NCBI RefSeq assembly: GCF_017573465.1
Contig: NZ_JAGEPF010000040.1
Location: forward strand, 26,243-90,242
DNA length: 64,000 bases
Direction of reading: 5' to 3'
From: Actinomadura violacea
GTDB lineage: Bacteria > Actinomycetota > Actinomycetes > Streptosporangiales > Streptosporangiaceae
This document shows, one piece after another, positions 8,963 to 17,277 of the stretch (position 1 is its first letter; the number at the start of each line of letters is the position of its first letter). Both the position numbers and the translations under genes were made by a program. The notes beneath the pieces were generated by a model. That model saw only the letters and a list, made by a program, of their open reading frames with translations, did not search any database and was not told where the DNA came from.

Positions 8963-9180
8963 GGGCGCACGGCCAGGGTCTCCGCGCGGGCGGTGCCCGG
9001 TTCGAGGTCGGATTCCTAGAACCTGCCCAAGTCAGGAGCCACCGAATTCCTCACCGGATACAGGCCACCCGAGCAAGATTGAACGGCTCGTCTGAAGAGC
9101 CCCAGGTCGAGTCCGCTTCATGGACCGGCGGGTCCCAGCTGACCTCCACACAGTTCTCGGAAGATTACTCACCTCGCGGG

Positions 9181-9474
9181 CTATTTCATGGGCTCTGACG
9201 GGCTGGAGTTCGAGGGCGGGGTCGTGGTGAAGTCGGCGCGGGGCGCCCAGAAGCAGGGGGCGTCGGTGAGCGGGAACACCAGGATCTTGTCGCCGTCGAT
9301 CCGGCCGAAGAATCCTTTGGTGCCGTCTCGTAGGTACAGGGTCTGGCCGGGGAGGGGGAGCGTTGGTCGGTGGTGAGGGGAGTGCAGTGCGGAGCGGGTG
9401 GCTGAGCCGTCCAGGTCGGCGGCGCCGTTGTCGTGGGGGAGTTGGGCGATCCGGAGGTCGGTTCGCGGGTCCAT
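9181..9474 (-). CDS. hypothetical protein, 97 aa
   Basis: The C-terminal half contains a compact beta-rich segment (LYLRDGTKGFFGRIDGDKILVFPL) followed by a Pro/Ser/Thr tail. It lies downstream of the DUF1173 gene in the same direction. I do not recognise the family. A role in the mobilization operon is possible only by position. Confidence 0.6.
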   Translation of the reverse strand: MDPRTDLRIAQLPHDNGAADLDGSATRSALHSPHHRPTLPLPGQTLYLRDGTKGFFGRIDGDKILVFPLTDAPCFWAPRADFTTTPPSNSSPSEPMK

Positions 9475-9708
9475 GGGGTGTGCTCCTGTCCGCCGGGGTG
9501 TGAGTGGCCGCCTCGGTTGGCGGCGTGTCGGTGTGCTCGGTCCCGGTGGCAGGTGTCATGGGCCGGCGGGGCGCGGCGCGCATGAAGCGGAGCTTGCGGA
9601 GCGTTGCGCGGCGCGTCCTGGTGGCCCAGCCTGGTCGCCGGGATCGAGCGCACCGCGGCTGCTGCGGGGCGGTCGCGGGGCATCGGCCGGCGGGCGGGCT
9701 CGTGGTCT

Positions 9709-11181
9709 CTATCGGGTCGGCGGGCGGCGGGGGGCGGCGCTGCGCAGTTTCACTTCGGGGAGGGGGTCGGTGACGTTCCATTCGATGACGGCGGTGCCGG
9801 CGTCGCGGTAGTGCTCTTGTTTGGCGCGTTTGCGTTCGTCGTAGTCGGCGCGGCCGAGTACGCCGTAGACCTCGACGTAGACGGGGGCGGGTGTGTCGGT
9901 GAGGACGAAGTCGGGGAAGACTGCGTCGGCGCCGTCGTAGCGGAGGGGTTTGGTGAAGCTGCGGCCGGCGGTGATGAGGTGGTCGGCCATGGCCACTTCG
10001 TGGGAGGAATCGGCTGGAATCCACCGGTAGTTGGTGAGCATGGCGGCCATGTCCGCGACGGCGAGGTAGTTGTTGGGGGTTCGCTCGACCAGGAACAGCC
10101 CGATCCGGCGCGGCTGGGTGGAACCCGCAGCGGTAGTGCTGGTGGCGGCTGTGGCGTGGGGGGTGGACAGCGTGGTGGTGGAGAGCGCGGCCCGGTAGGA
10201 GCGGCGGGTTTTGTCGAGCAGGGGGGTGCTGGCGAACAGGGCGCCACGGTGGTGCCGGAGCGTGAGCCGGGAGCCGTATTTGGTGGGAGTGATGTCCTTG
10301 ATTTCGCCGAGGATGAGTCCGCGTTGCTGGTGGCGTCCGATGCGGCTCAGCTGGTCGGTGAAGGTGGTGAACAGTGTGGTGTTGGCGTCGGCGTTGTCGG
10401 GCCGGTAGGGCGGTACGACGTACAGCCGGGTGGTGAGGTCGTGTCCGTTGACGGTGCAGTCGGCGGCTTGGTGGGTGAGGCGGGTGTGGCAGGTGGACCA
10501 GCTGCGCCGCCAGGTCGGGTGCCAGAGGTTGAGTTGGGCTTGTTCCCACAGCCAGTGCAGTAGTCCGAGCAGGCTCATGGTGCGGGCGGTGCCGCTGGTG
10601 GTGCGGGCGGGGGTGGTGAGGGCGGGGGCTGCGCGGGTGCCGGTGAGCTGGAGGGGGGTGGCGAGGCGGATGGTGGTGCCGTCGGTGGTTTCGGTGAGCG
10701 CGCCGGCGGTGTATCCGCCGCGTCCGGACAGGTTCGCGGCGGCTTGGTGGAAGGGGCATTCGGGGGTGTGCTGGTCGCCTTCGCCGGGCCAGCGGGCGAG
10801 GTGGTAGCGGCCGGATCGGGATCGGATGACCAGTTTCAGTGCGGGGGTGCGGCACAGGCATTCGGCGTGGCCGGTTTCGGCGCGGGCGCGGGCGAGCAGG
10901 CGGGTGAAGCGTCCGGGGTCGTGGCGTACGGCGGCCAGGGGCACGAGGTGGTCGGCGAGCCGGACCTGCCCGGCGGTGCCGTCCTGCTCTGTGAGGGGCG
11001 CTGCGGGTTCGCGGTCGGCGCCGGTTGGGGCGCCGGTTGGGGTGGTGGGGAGGGCGCCGTCCGGTCTGGGTCCGGCTGCCGCGCGGCCTGGCAGGGGGTG
11101 TTGGGGCTGCGGTGGGCGCGACATCGTTTCAGGTGTCCTCTCTGGTGCTGGGTGGGCGGGGGGGACGGGATGCCGGGTCAT
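9709..11181 (-). CDS. DUF1173 family protein
   Basis: 490 aa. After a Pro-rich N terminus, HAECLCRTPALKLVIRSRSGRYHLARWPGEG and the following ECPFH match the Cys-containing N-terminal signature of DUF1173, a family common next to relaxase genes in plasmids and ICEs. The C-terminal third has a nuclease-like look: DFVLTDTPAPVYVEVYG, then a Lys/Arg helix and AVIEWNV. Its ATG overlaps the relaxase stop (ATGA), so mobC, relaxase and this gene form a coupled transfer operon. The exact biochemical role is unknown. Confidence 0.82.
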   Translation of the reverse strand: MTRHPVPPAHPAPERTPETMSRPPQPQHPLPGRAAAGPRPDGALPTTPTGAPTGADREPAAPLTEQDGTAGQVRLADHLVPLAAVRHDPGRFTRLLARARAETGHAECLCRTPALKLVIRSRSGRYHLARWPGEGDQHTPECPFHQAAANLSGRGGYTAGALTETTDGTTIRLATPLQLTGTRAAPALTTPARTTSGTARTMSLLGLLHWLWEQAQLNLWHPTWRRSWSTCHTRLTHQAADCTVNGHDLTTRLYVVPPYRPDNADANTTLFTTFTDQLSRIGRHQQRGLILGEIKDITPTKYGSRLTLRHHRGALFASTPLLDKTRRSYRAALSTTTLSTPHATAATSTTAAGSTQPRRIGLFLVERTPNNYLAVADMAAMLTNYRWIPADSSHEVAMADHLITAGRSFTKPLRYDGADAVFPDFVLTDTPAPVYVEVYGVLGRADYDERKRAKQEHYRDAGTAVIEWNVTDPLPEVKLRSAAPRRPPTR

Positions 11182-13865
11182 CGTCGGGGACCGCCGCGGT
11201 GGGGGCCTTGGCGGGGCCGGTTGACCGGCGTTCGGTCGAGGTCGTTGGTGTCGGCGGGTCGTGGTTTGGTGGGGTTGGCTGCTGGGGCGGCGGGGGTGTT
11301 GCGGCGGGCGTTGAGTTGTTCGCGGACCTTCCAGGCCAGTCCGGCGGGTGTCGGTATTCCAGAGTCGCTGCCTTGGACCGCGGCCTGCACGAGGTCGGCT
11401 GCGGAGTGCCCGGCGGTTTCGGCCTGGTGCAGCACTTCGGTCAGCACCGGCCAGGTCGGGTGGATCTGTAGCGCGATGGCGTTCAGGCCGGGTTGGGCGG
11501 TCAGCAGTTCGGTGTAGCGGCGCACGGCGTCGCGGTCGGGCCGGTCGGGATCGGGGGCGGTGTCCGGCCCGGTCTCGGGGGCGGCGGGGCGGGGCGGGGG
11601 CTGCGGCGCTTCCTGCGGCGGCGGGGTTGGGTTCGGTTCGGCTTCGGGGTCGGGCTGTTGGGGTGCGGGGGGTGTCGGTGGGATGGTTTCTGGGCGGGCT
11701 GGTTCAGTGGGGGTCTGGGTGTCGTTGGGGGTGCTTGGCTCGCTGGTTTGTGGGCCGTCGTGGGGAGGGGGTTGTGGTGGTTGCGGGCGCGGTGGCTGCT
11801 CGGTGTGCTCTGGCTGGGGTGGGTCGGGGAAGAGCGTGGATGCCAGGGGCCGGTCGGGCGGTGGCTGCTGTCCCGGTTCTGCCGGCTGGGGTGCCTCGGT
11901 CGGTAGGGGCGGGGGCGGGGGTGGTGCCTGTGTGGGCCAAGGGTTGTCGGAGGCGGGCGACGGCGGCTCGGGCGTCGGCGTCTGCTGGTGTGTCATCGGG
12001 GTTTGGGGGGAGAGCTGCTGCCCGTTGCGGGCCGGTTCGGAGATCAGGGGGGTGTCGCGGGTCAGGGTGCGCTGGATGCGCCAGGACAGGACTTCGGGGA
12101 CCGAGTGCGCGTCGCTCAGCGATCGCTCGGCGATGGCGGCGGCGAGGATGCGCTGGGGGTCGTGTCCGCGGTTTTCGGCTTGGCGGAGTACTGCGGCGAG
12201 CCGGGGCCAGTGGGGGTCTTTCAGGATGGTCGCGGGGTCGATTCGGCGGCCGCCGGTCTGGTTGCTGGCGAGCGCGTTTCGGACGATGGTGTGCAGGCGC
12301 TGGTCTTGGGCTGCGACCGAGTCGTAGGGGAAGTTGGGGGAGTGGTTGACGGTCCGCAGGTTCAGTGCGGTGCGTAGGTGGGCGTTGGCTTCTTGGGCGG
12401 CTTGTGCTTGGGGTCGGTGTCCGTGGCCGCGGAGCCAGTGGTAGGCGGCGCGGGTCGCTACGACGGCGGAGGCGATCAGTAGCCATACGGCGGTGGCGTC
12501 GCGGCCGTTGGCGAATGCTCGTCCGGCGGCGCCGAGTGCTCGGGTGGCCAGGCGTAGGTCGTCGGCGGCTTGGCGGGCGTGCCGTTCGCCGGCGCTCATT
12601 TCCTGGTCGTGCGTGTCGGGTTGGGTGTCGGACTGGGGTTCGTCGGGCTGCTGGGTGGTGGGGATCTGCGCGGCCCGCTGGAAGCTGTGGGCGGCTGCGG
12701 CGATCTGGTCGCGCATGGGGGGTGGTGCGTTGTCGGCGGCGATGGTGAGGGCGTCGCTGAGTGCGCGCATGATGGCGTCGGCGTCGGCGTCGCCGGCTTC
12801 GGGCAGCGCGCTGGCCGCATCGGAGATGGCTTCGGCGGCGCGTTCCCAGGTTTGTGCTCGGTCGTCGGCGCGCGAGGTTTGTTTGTCGGGTGCGGGCCGG
12901 TCTTGCGGCTGCGGGCGGGGCGGTTGGGAACCGGGTGGGTGTGGGTTGAGCGGCTGTGGGTTGGGGGGCTGTTGGCGTGGCCCGAAGGGCGCGGCTTGGG
13001 GGGTTTGCCGGTGTTCGGCGTCCTGGTATTCACGCAGGCGCTGGCGGATTTTCGTCAGCGACAGGTCGGGGGAAAGGGTCGATCCGGAGTACCGGATCGG
13101 GGCGCCGTCCTTGTCGCGGTCGCCGGGCATCGCGACGGAGAAGCCGGTGATGTCTCCGGTGTCGTTGGTGCGTGGGAAGACACGTAGTCCGTAGGACTCC
13201 AGGAGTGCGAAGAACTCGCGTTCGTCGGTGGCGTTGATGGACGCTTTGCGGACGAGCGGTTCCAGGCGTTCGCGCATGGGGATCTCCTCGCCGTGGCGGT
13301 GGGATTTGCGTAGTTCTTTGCGGGAGGCGTCGCGGCGGGCGGTGCGGTCGGCGGGCGCGGTGGAGCGCAGCCCGAGTTCGGTTTCGATTCGCAGGAGTTC
13401 GGCGCGGGCGCGCAGGGCGTCGTTGTGGTGGTCGACCCGGTTGCCGTCGGCTCGGGCGAGGGTCGCCACGATGTGGACGTGGTCGTCGGCGTGCCGGACT
13501 GCGATCCATCGGCAGGCGTCAAGGTCGCCGTCGGGGGCGATGCCGGCGGCGGCGACGATGCGGCGGCTGATGGTGTTCCACTGCTGGTCGGTCAGGATCG
13601 GGTCGGTGGGGGCGGCGCGGACGGGGAAGTGCCAGACCGGGTTGTTCACCGGGCGGCCCAGGCTGAGCTCGCGCAGCCACAGCGGTTGGTTCATCAGATC
13701 CGCGAGCCGCCGCAGGCCGGTTTCCCCGGCGCGGGCCGGGTCGTTCTCGCGGCCGCTCCATGATGCGATCAGGTGCGGGTCCAGGTGCTCCTCGTGGTCG
13801 CCGGGCCCGTACAGGTAGCGCAGCAGTCCGTCGACGCGGGGCCCGCGGATCACCTTCCCGATCAT
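11178..13865 (-). CDS. MobA/VirD2-type relaxase (MOBP-like)
   Basis: 895 aa. The N-terminal relaxase domain has candidate catalytic tyrosines in LLRYLYGPG (residues 14-22), the PVWHFPVR strand near 76-83, and the metal-binding HADDHVH cluster (H125, H129, H131). It would nick oriT and lead the T-strand into the recipient. The long C-terminal part (from about residue 300) is Gln/Pro-rich with helical stretches and low complexity, typical of actinomycete relaxases. Its ATG overlaps the mobC stop. No TraB/FtsK-type pump or type IV secretion gene is in the window, so the element appears mobilizable, at least here. Confidence 0.9.
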   Translation of the reverse strand: MIGKVIRGPRVDGLLRYLYGPGDHEEHLDPHLIASWSGRENDPARAGETGLRRLADLMNQPLWLRELSLGRPVNNPVWHFPVRAAPTDPILTDQQWNTISRRIVAAAGIAPDGDLDACRWIAVRHADDHVHIVATLARADGNRVDHHNDALRARAELLRIETELGLRSTAPADRTARRDASRKELRKSHRHGEEIPMRERLEPLVRKASINATDEREFFALLESYGLRVFPRTNDTGDITGFSVAMPGDRDKDGAPIRYSGSTLSPDLSLTKIRQRLREYQDAEHRQTPQAAPFGPRQQPPNPQPLNPHPPGSQPPRPQPQDRPAPDKQTSRADDRAQTWERAAEAISDAASALPEAGDADADAIMRALSDALTIAADNAPPPMRDQIAAAAHSFQRAAQIPTTQQPDEPQSDTQPDTHDQEMSAGERHARQAADDLRLATRALGAAGRAFANGRDATAVWLLIASAVVATRAAYHWLRGHGHRPQAQAAQEANAHLRTALNLRTVNHSPNFPYDSVAAQDQRLHTIVRNALASNQTGGRRIDPATILKDPHWPRLAAVLRQAENRGHDPQRILAAAIAERSLSDAHSVPEVLSWRIQRTLTRDTPLISEPARNGQQLSPQTPMTHQQTPTPEPPSPASDNPWPTQAPPPPPPLPTEAPQPAEPGQQPPPDRPLASTLFPDPPQPEHTEQPPRPQPPQPPPHDGPQTSEPSTPNDTQTPTEPARPETIPPTPPAPQQPDPEAEPNPTPPPQEAPQPPPRPAAPETGPDTAPDPDRPDRDAVRRYTELLTAQPGLNAIALQIHPTWPVLTEVLHQAETAGHSAADLVQAAVQGSDSGIPTPAGLAWKVREQLNARRNTPAAPAANPTKPRPADTNDLDRTPVNRPRQGPHRGGPRR

Positions 13866-14320
13866 TGGCCGGTCCGGTAGGGCAGCAGCGCGGAGATCGC
13901 TTCGTCGAGGCGGTGCACGGTCTGGTCGAGGTCGGCGAGAGTTCCCGATAGTTGGGTGTGCGCGGTGCAGGAGGCGGGTTCGCCGTGTGGGTCGCCGCTG
14001 AGGCCGGTGGGGTTGCCGGTGAGGTTGCCGGTGGGTGCTTGGGCCAGGGCCTGGTCGACGCGCAAGGCGAGGTGTTGGAGTTCGCTGCGCAGGCTCATCA
14101 GTTGGCGCAGTGTTTCGTGCTCGTTGCGGGCGTGCGGGCTCACCTCGCCTCGGGCGACGGCGGCGGCCGCTGCCGCGACGTAGGCGGAGCGGGCTTGGCC
14201 GGCCCGTTGTGCAGCGATGGTCACCCAGGTGAACTCCTGGTCGCTGAAACGGACCGGGCCGACCCGGTGCGGGCGCGGTGTGGTGTCGCGTCCGCGGCGT
14301 CTGGAAATCGACTCTTCCAC
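13862..14320 (-). CDS. mobC: MobC-like relaxosome accessory protein
   Basis: 152 aa. The N-terminal part VRFSDQEFTWVTIAAQRAGQ and following SAYVAAAA fit the ribbon-helix-helix-like MobC fold, followed by a helical tail. It would bind oriT and help the relaxase. GTG start; stop overlaps the relaxase ATG. It faces a 230-bp intergenic stretch that is less GC-rich than its surroundings and probably holds oriT. Confidence 0.82.
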   Translation of the reverse strand: MEESISRRRGRDTTPRPHRVGPVRFSDQEFTWVTIAAQRAGQARSAYVAAAAAAVARGEVSPHARNEHETLRQLMSLRSELQHLALRVDQALAQAPTGNLTGNPTGLSGDPHGEPASCTAHTQLSGTLADLDQTVHRLDEAISALLPYRTGQ

Positions 14321-14552
14321 GTAGGAAAATCCATCCCTCTATCGAGCTAAATGGCTGCCCGGTGCCCGCTGGTTTCGGTGGCCTGCCTCAGAAGAGGGAG
14401 ATAAGTCCGACTTAGCATATCTCTCGCTCTATCAAGATCACCTGTTGTGCACTTGTGAACAGCGGTGGGGTGCGGATGAAAAGGCGGCCGGGGGGCCGTC
14501 TGGTCGTTCCGCCACTTCCTCCGCGAACAAGATCAAACTAGGGTGATCGGTC
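14321..14552. other. candidate oriT / divergent promoter region
   Basis: 232 bp between mobC and a divergent gene, clearly more AT-rich than the flanks. It contains an imperfect inverted repeat centred near 14409 (GGAGATAAG/CTTA and TATCTCTC), a second copy of CTCTAT, and TTGTGCACTTGTGAAC. Position upstream of mobC-relaxase is the usual place for oriT. The nick site cannot be assigned from sequence alone. Confidence 0.5.
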
Positions 14553-15008
14553 ATGAGCGATCAAGAGGAGATCCAGGCGCGGGCCCTGGCGGTGCTGAAC
14601 GTCGATGGGAAGATCGAGGCGGTGCGCAAGCTGGCGGATGTGCAGCGCCGGCGTGCTGAGCTGGTGGAGGCGCTGGAGGCGGTGGATCGGGAGTACGGGG
14701 CTGAGCATGTGGCGGCGGTCCGGGTGGGGTGGTCGGACCAGGAGCTGGGCAAGCTCGGGTTCGAGGAGCCGACCCGGCGTCCGAAGGGCCGGCCTCGCAG
14801 CCGAGGCCGGGGGGCGGGGTCTGCCGGGGCGGCTGGCCGGGGTGGTCAGCAGGGTGAGGGGACGCCGGAGGCTGGGGTGCGTCCTGGTGATGGGACGCGG
14901 GGGCTCGAGGCGGGCGGTGAGGGGCAGGGTGCCGGGGCTTCGGGGGCCGGGGAGATGGGAGCCGCTGCGGGCGCCGTGGCTGCGGGTCAGGGTGTCGCGG
15001 GTGTGTAG
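14553..15008 (+). CDS. small basic protein with AT-hook-like motif
   Basis: 151 aa. Residues 1-68 form a charged helical region (LAVLNVDGKIEAVRKLADVQRR ... GWSDQELGKLGF), followed by RRPKGRPRSRGRG, which resembles an AT-hook, and then a Gly/Ala-rich disordered tail. AGGGTGATC precedes the ATG. It is divergent from mobC across the candidate oriT, so a DNA-binding role in transfer or its control is plausible. Family not recognised. Confidence 0.65.
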   Translation: MSDQEEIQARALAVLNVDGKIEAVRKLADVQRRRAELVEALEAVDREYGAEHVAAVRVGWSDQELGKLGFEEPTRRPKGRPRSRGRGAGSAGAAGRGGQQGEGTPEAGVRPGDGTRGLEAGGEGQGAGASGAGEMGAAAGAVAAGQGVAGV

Positions 15009-15025
15009 GCGACTGGGGTGAGGGG

Positions 15026-15330
15026 GGCTCGGCGAAGCCGAGCCTTTGGGAGGAGGGTGCCCGGCGAAGCCGGGCTCGACGCGCCGCTTGCGGCGCCGGC
15101 GGCCGGAGGCCGCCAAAGAAGGGGCGCGGCCGAAGGCCGCTCCGCGTTGTGGCGGCGGAGCCGCCGGTGGGGTCGGGCTCGATGCCCGGCCCCACCGTGT
15201 GCGTCGCGCAGCGGCGCCGGCGGCCGGAGGCCGCCCGGGAGATGAGCGCGGCCGCAGGCCGCTCCGCTGCGGGTGGGGTGCGGGGGTTCAGGGCCGCCGG
15301 TAGGGGCGGGCTCGATGCCCGTCCCTACCG
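15026..15330. repeat. cluster of palindromic hairpins, partly a tandem duplication
   Basis: About ten perfect or near-perfect hairpins in 300 non-coding bases, for example GGCTCGGC-GAA-GCCGAGCC (15026-15044), GCCCGGC-GAA-GCCGGGC (15059-15075) and GGCGGCC-GGA-GGCCGCC at 15099 and again at 15219. The 22 bp at 15094-15115 recur exactly at 15214-15235. Each half ends in a 33-nt hairpin with loop TCGAT (15165-15197 and 15298-15330); the two stems differ by compensating changes. This accounts for the gene-free stretch 15009-15385. Confidence 0.85.
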
Positions 15331-15343
15331 TTTGCGGGTGCGG

Positions 15344-15377
15344 CGGTGACCGCCCCGGGCGGGCGGGGCGGTCACCG
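15344..15377 (-). terminator. hairpin after SSB-like gene
   Basis: Perfect 13-bp stem CGGTGACCGCCCC / GGGGCGGTCACCG with an 8-nt loop, 9 bp past the stop of the SSB-like gene on the minus strand. Probable rho-independent-like terminator without a U-tract. Confidence 0.7.
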
Positions 15378-15385
15378 GGTTCGGG

Positions 15386-15937
15386 TTAGGCGCTCGCCTT
15401 GGCGGCGGGCTTCTTGGTGGTGCTCCGCTTGGCGGCGGGCTTGGCGGCGGGCTTGGCCGGGGCGGGGGCGGCCGGGGCGGGCGCGCTCTCGGGCTCGGCG
15501 GCGGGCTCGCTGGCGGGCTCGCTGGCGGGCTCGCTGGCGGGCTCGCTGGCGGGCTCGCTGGCGGGCTCGGGCTCGGCGGCGGGCGCGGCGTCGCTGGTCT
15601 TGACCGGGCGGAACCGCTTGGCGACGCTCTCGGCGGTGGCCTTGATGTCGGCGCCGTAGTTGCCGGGGTTCTGCTTGCTCTCCCACGCGCGGGTGTACAC
15701 GTTGTACGCGACGACGGTCACGAGGTCGCGGTCAGCGAACTCGGCGACGACCATTTCGGCCATCCGGCCCCACACGTCGACCTCGTAGGCAGTGGTGGCG
15801 ATCGGCTTCCACTCGCCGTTCACGCGGCGAACGGGGTTGTCCAGGATTCGCAGGGTGGTGACCGGGACCCCGGCGGGGGTGAAGCGGAGTCCGGGGGCCT
15901 CGACCAGGATTCCCTCGATGATGATTCGGGTGCTCAT
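15386..15937 (-). CDS. SSB-like OB-fold protein with Ser-Glu-Pro-Ala repeat tail
   Basis: 183 aa. Residues 1-110 look like an SSB OB fold: RIIIEGILVEAPGLRFTPAGVPVTTLRILD, EVDVWGRMAEMVV, RDLVTVVAYNVY. The ATG at 15937 is chosen (MSTRIIIEG) because the fold begins there and the upstream extension has no structure. The C-terminal tail is a SEPA repeat followed by Lys/Ala/Pro-rich basic sequence, not the acidic DDDIPF tip of canonical SSB, so partner contacts should differ. A promoter-like 17-mer (15989-16005) lies 51 bp upstream. Confidence 0.75.
   Translation of the reverse strand: MSTRIIIEGILVEAPGLRFTPAGVPVTTLRILDNPVRRVNGEWKPIATTAYEVDVWGRMAEMVVAEFADRDLVTVVAYNVYTRAWESKQNPGNYGADIKATAESVAKRFRPVKTSDAAPAAEPEPASEPASEPASEPASEPASEPAAEPESAPAPAAPAPAKPAAKPAAKRSTTKKPAAKASA
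15501..15569. repeat. 12-bp tandem repeat encoding SEPA
   Basis: Five full copies plus nine bases of the unit GCGGGCTCGCTG inside the tail of the SSB-like gene. In frame it encodes repeated Ser-Glu-Pro-Ala. Copy number is likely to vary between strains by slippage without shifting the frame. Confidence 0.9.
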
Positions 15938-15988
15938 TTCGTGGTCCCTTCGTTCGGGCTGTTGGCGGGGGTTGCGCTCCCCGCCCTG

Positions 15989-16005
15989 GCACTTATAACT
16001 ATACC
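15989..16005 (-). promoter_or_regulatory. AT-rich 17-mer, copy 1, probable promoter
   Basis: Minus-strand GGTATAGTTATAAGTGC contains TATAGT, a good -10 hexamer, in otherwise GC-rich DNA. The identical 17-mer occurs at 21305-21321, a similar distance (45-51 bp) before another minus-strand gene. No clear shared -35 is seen. Confidence 0.6.
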
Positions 16006-16195
16006 GCATTTTCCGGAGTTTGCACCCCTACCGGGGAGGATTTCCCGGATCATTTTTCGGCCTTCTTGCAGGGTCGCGCCCCTCTTCCGGGTCGGCCGTT
16101 GGCGCCGTGGTGCCCGCACCACGCGGCGCGCGGCTGGCGCCCCCGCGTCCCACCGCGAGACGGCAGCGGCGCGGCACCCCGCAACCTCCTCCCCC

Positions 16196-16358
16196 GCTCC
16201 CCCTTTTTCGGCCGAACCGACGACCAGCTTTAGCCAGTGGAGCCCGGCGCCTGTCAAAGGTCGAGCTTGCTCGATCGCGTAGCGACGCCGAAGGCGCCTT
16301 TGACAGGGGCCGGGCGGAACGTACAATCCGACCTCGGCTCGGCTGGAAAAGGGGGAGC
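16196..16358. repeat. long imperfect palindrome E
   Basis: Outer arms of 12 bp pair perfectly (16196-16207 with 16347-16358), an intermediate arm pairs about 11 of 14, and inner arms of 18 bp pair at 17 positions (16243-16260 with 16297-16314), the exception being a G-G mismatch. The layout matches the four palindromes A-D but the GTTTTC core is absent. It lies upstream of the SSB-like gene, beyond the promoter-like 17-mer, and occupies much of the gene-free stretch 15938-16542. Confidence 0.75.
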
Positions 16359-16445
16359 TTGCGGCCGAAGGCCGCATACCTTCTTTCCCGCGCCGGGCGG
16401 GACGTCGGCGGGCGTCCCGGTGTGCGCCGAGGTGGACTGCTCCGG

Positions 16446-16482
16446 CCGATCGGGCCCGCCGGCGACCATCAGGCCCGATCGG
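16446..16482. repeat. 11-bp inverted repeat
   Basis: CCGATCGGGCC and GGCCCGATCGG are perfect complements 15 nt apart, in the intergenic region after the stop at 16543. It may end the minus-strand transcript that comes from 17016. Confidence 0.5.
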
Positions 16483-16542
16483 TGGCGGCCCGGGCGCCGT
16501 CGTTCGCGCGGGCACGCGCCGGGTCTCACCAGGCGTCGGGTC

Positions 16543-17016
16543 TCACCACGCGTCGGTGGCGCAGGCGTGCAGCCACTGCTCGTAGGCGCGTAGGGCGGCT
16601 GCGCCGCGTCCATGCGGAGGGGGCGGCGCGAAGTAGGGGATGGAGGCGTTGGCGTCGGTGAACCGGGTACCGTCGGGCGTCTCGTAAACCGCTCCCGTCA
16701 CCTGGAGGGTGGCACCGCCGGAGCGAAGGTAGGCGCTCAGCTGCCACCACGGGCCGGAGCCGATCCGGGATGTACGCCGCCACCCGGCGGAGTGCAGCCG
16801 CTCGATCCAGGGGAGCGTCGCCGGAGGCGGCACAACGAGCAGGGTCTGCGTCCCCGGTGAGGTGCCGGGGACCACGCGGGTGCTCCCCAGTTCGTTGAGG
16901 TTCGCGATGGCGATGCCGGGGCGCAGGGTCCAGCGCAGCTCGCCCAGCTCGGGGATGATGGCTTGCTGGGCCGCCAGCAGCCCGATGGCATCCGGGGAGG
17001 GCGGAACGGTGGTCAT
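16543..17016 (-). CDS. hypothetical protein, 157 aa
   Basis: Mixed alpha/beta protein with a hydrophobic strand (TQTLLVVPPPATLPWIERLHSAGW) and a Trp-rich centre (GSGPWWQLSAYL), ending in a helix (AALRAYEQWLHAC). GGAAGGAGAT precedes the ATG. First of several small unknown genes between the SSB-like genes. Family not recognised. Confidence 0.65.
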   Translation of the reverse strand: MTTVPPSPDAIGLLAAQQAIIPELGELRWTLRPGIAIANLNELGSTRVVPGTSPGTQTLLVVPPPATLPWIERLHSAGWRRTSRIGSGPWWQLSAYLRSGGATLQVTGAVYETPDGTRFTDANASIPYFAPPPPHGRGAAALRAYEQWLHACATDAW

Positions 17017-17055
17017 TGATCTCCTTCCTGGCTGCTTTCCGGTCGGTGGGCGCGG

Positions 17056-17277
17056 TCAGCAGATCGGCACGATGAACACGGCGGGGCTGGCCGTCCGGGG
17101 AGTGTGCGGCTCGTCGGAACCGTGGCGTGATCCCTCCCATGTGCTGGCCGGGGTGTAGAGGGCCAGTTCGATGTCGGCCACCGGACTGTAGTTGTCGCCT
17201 TCGCTGTCGCTCTGCACGATCACCAGAAGGGTGTCGGGCAGGTCGGCGAGGGCTGCGCGGAGTTCGGCGACGGTCAT
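17056..17277 (-). CDS. hypothetical protein, 73 aa
   Basis: Starts with MTVAELRAALADLPDTLLVIVQSD, a helix-strand start common in small phage/plasmid proteins of actinomycetes, with an acidic middle. ATG overlaps the preceding gene's stop (ATGA), so it is coupled to it. Function unknown. Confidence 0.65.
   Translation of the reverse strand: MTVAELRAALADLPDTLLVIVQSDSEGDNYSPVADIELALYTPASTWEGSRHGSDEPHTPRTASPAVFIVPIC

Noticed and set aside
8963..9060. tRNA 3'-end-like GGTTCGAGGTCGGATTCC as possible attachment site
   Set aside because: The T-arm cannot pair properly (GGTTCGAGGTC) and no acceptor or anticodon stem is present.
9032..10861. 609-codon Arg/Pro/His-rich reading frame on the minus strand
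   Set aside because: It lies in another frame of the DUF1173 gene; its composition is that of a GC-rich shadow and it lacks any fold.
15501..15569. 12-bp tandem array as a CRISPR or iteron set
   Set aside because: It is in frame within the SSB-like gene with no spacers; it codes for SEPA.
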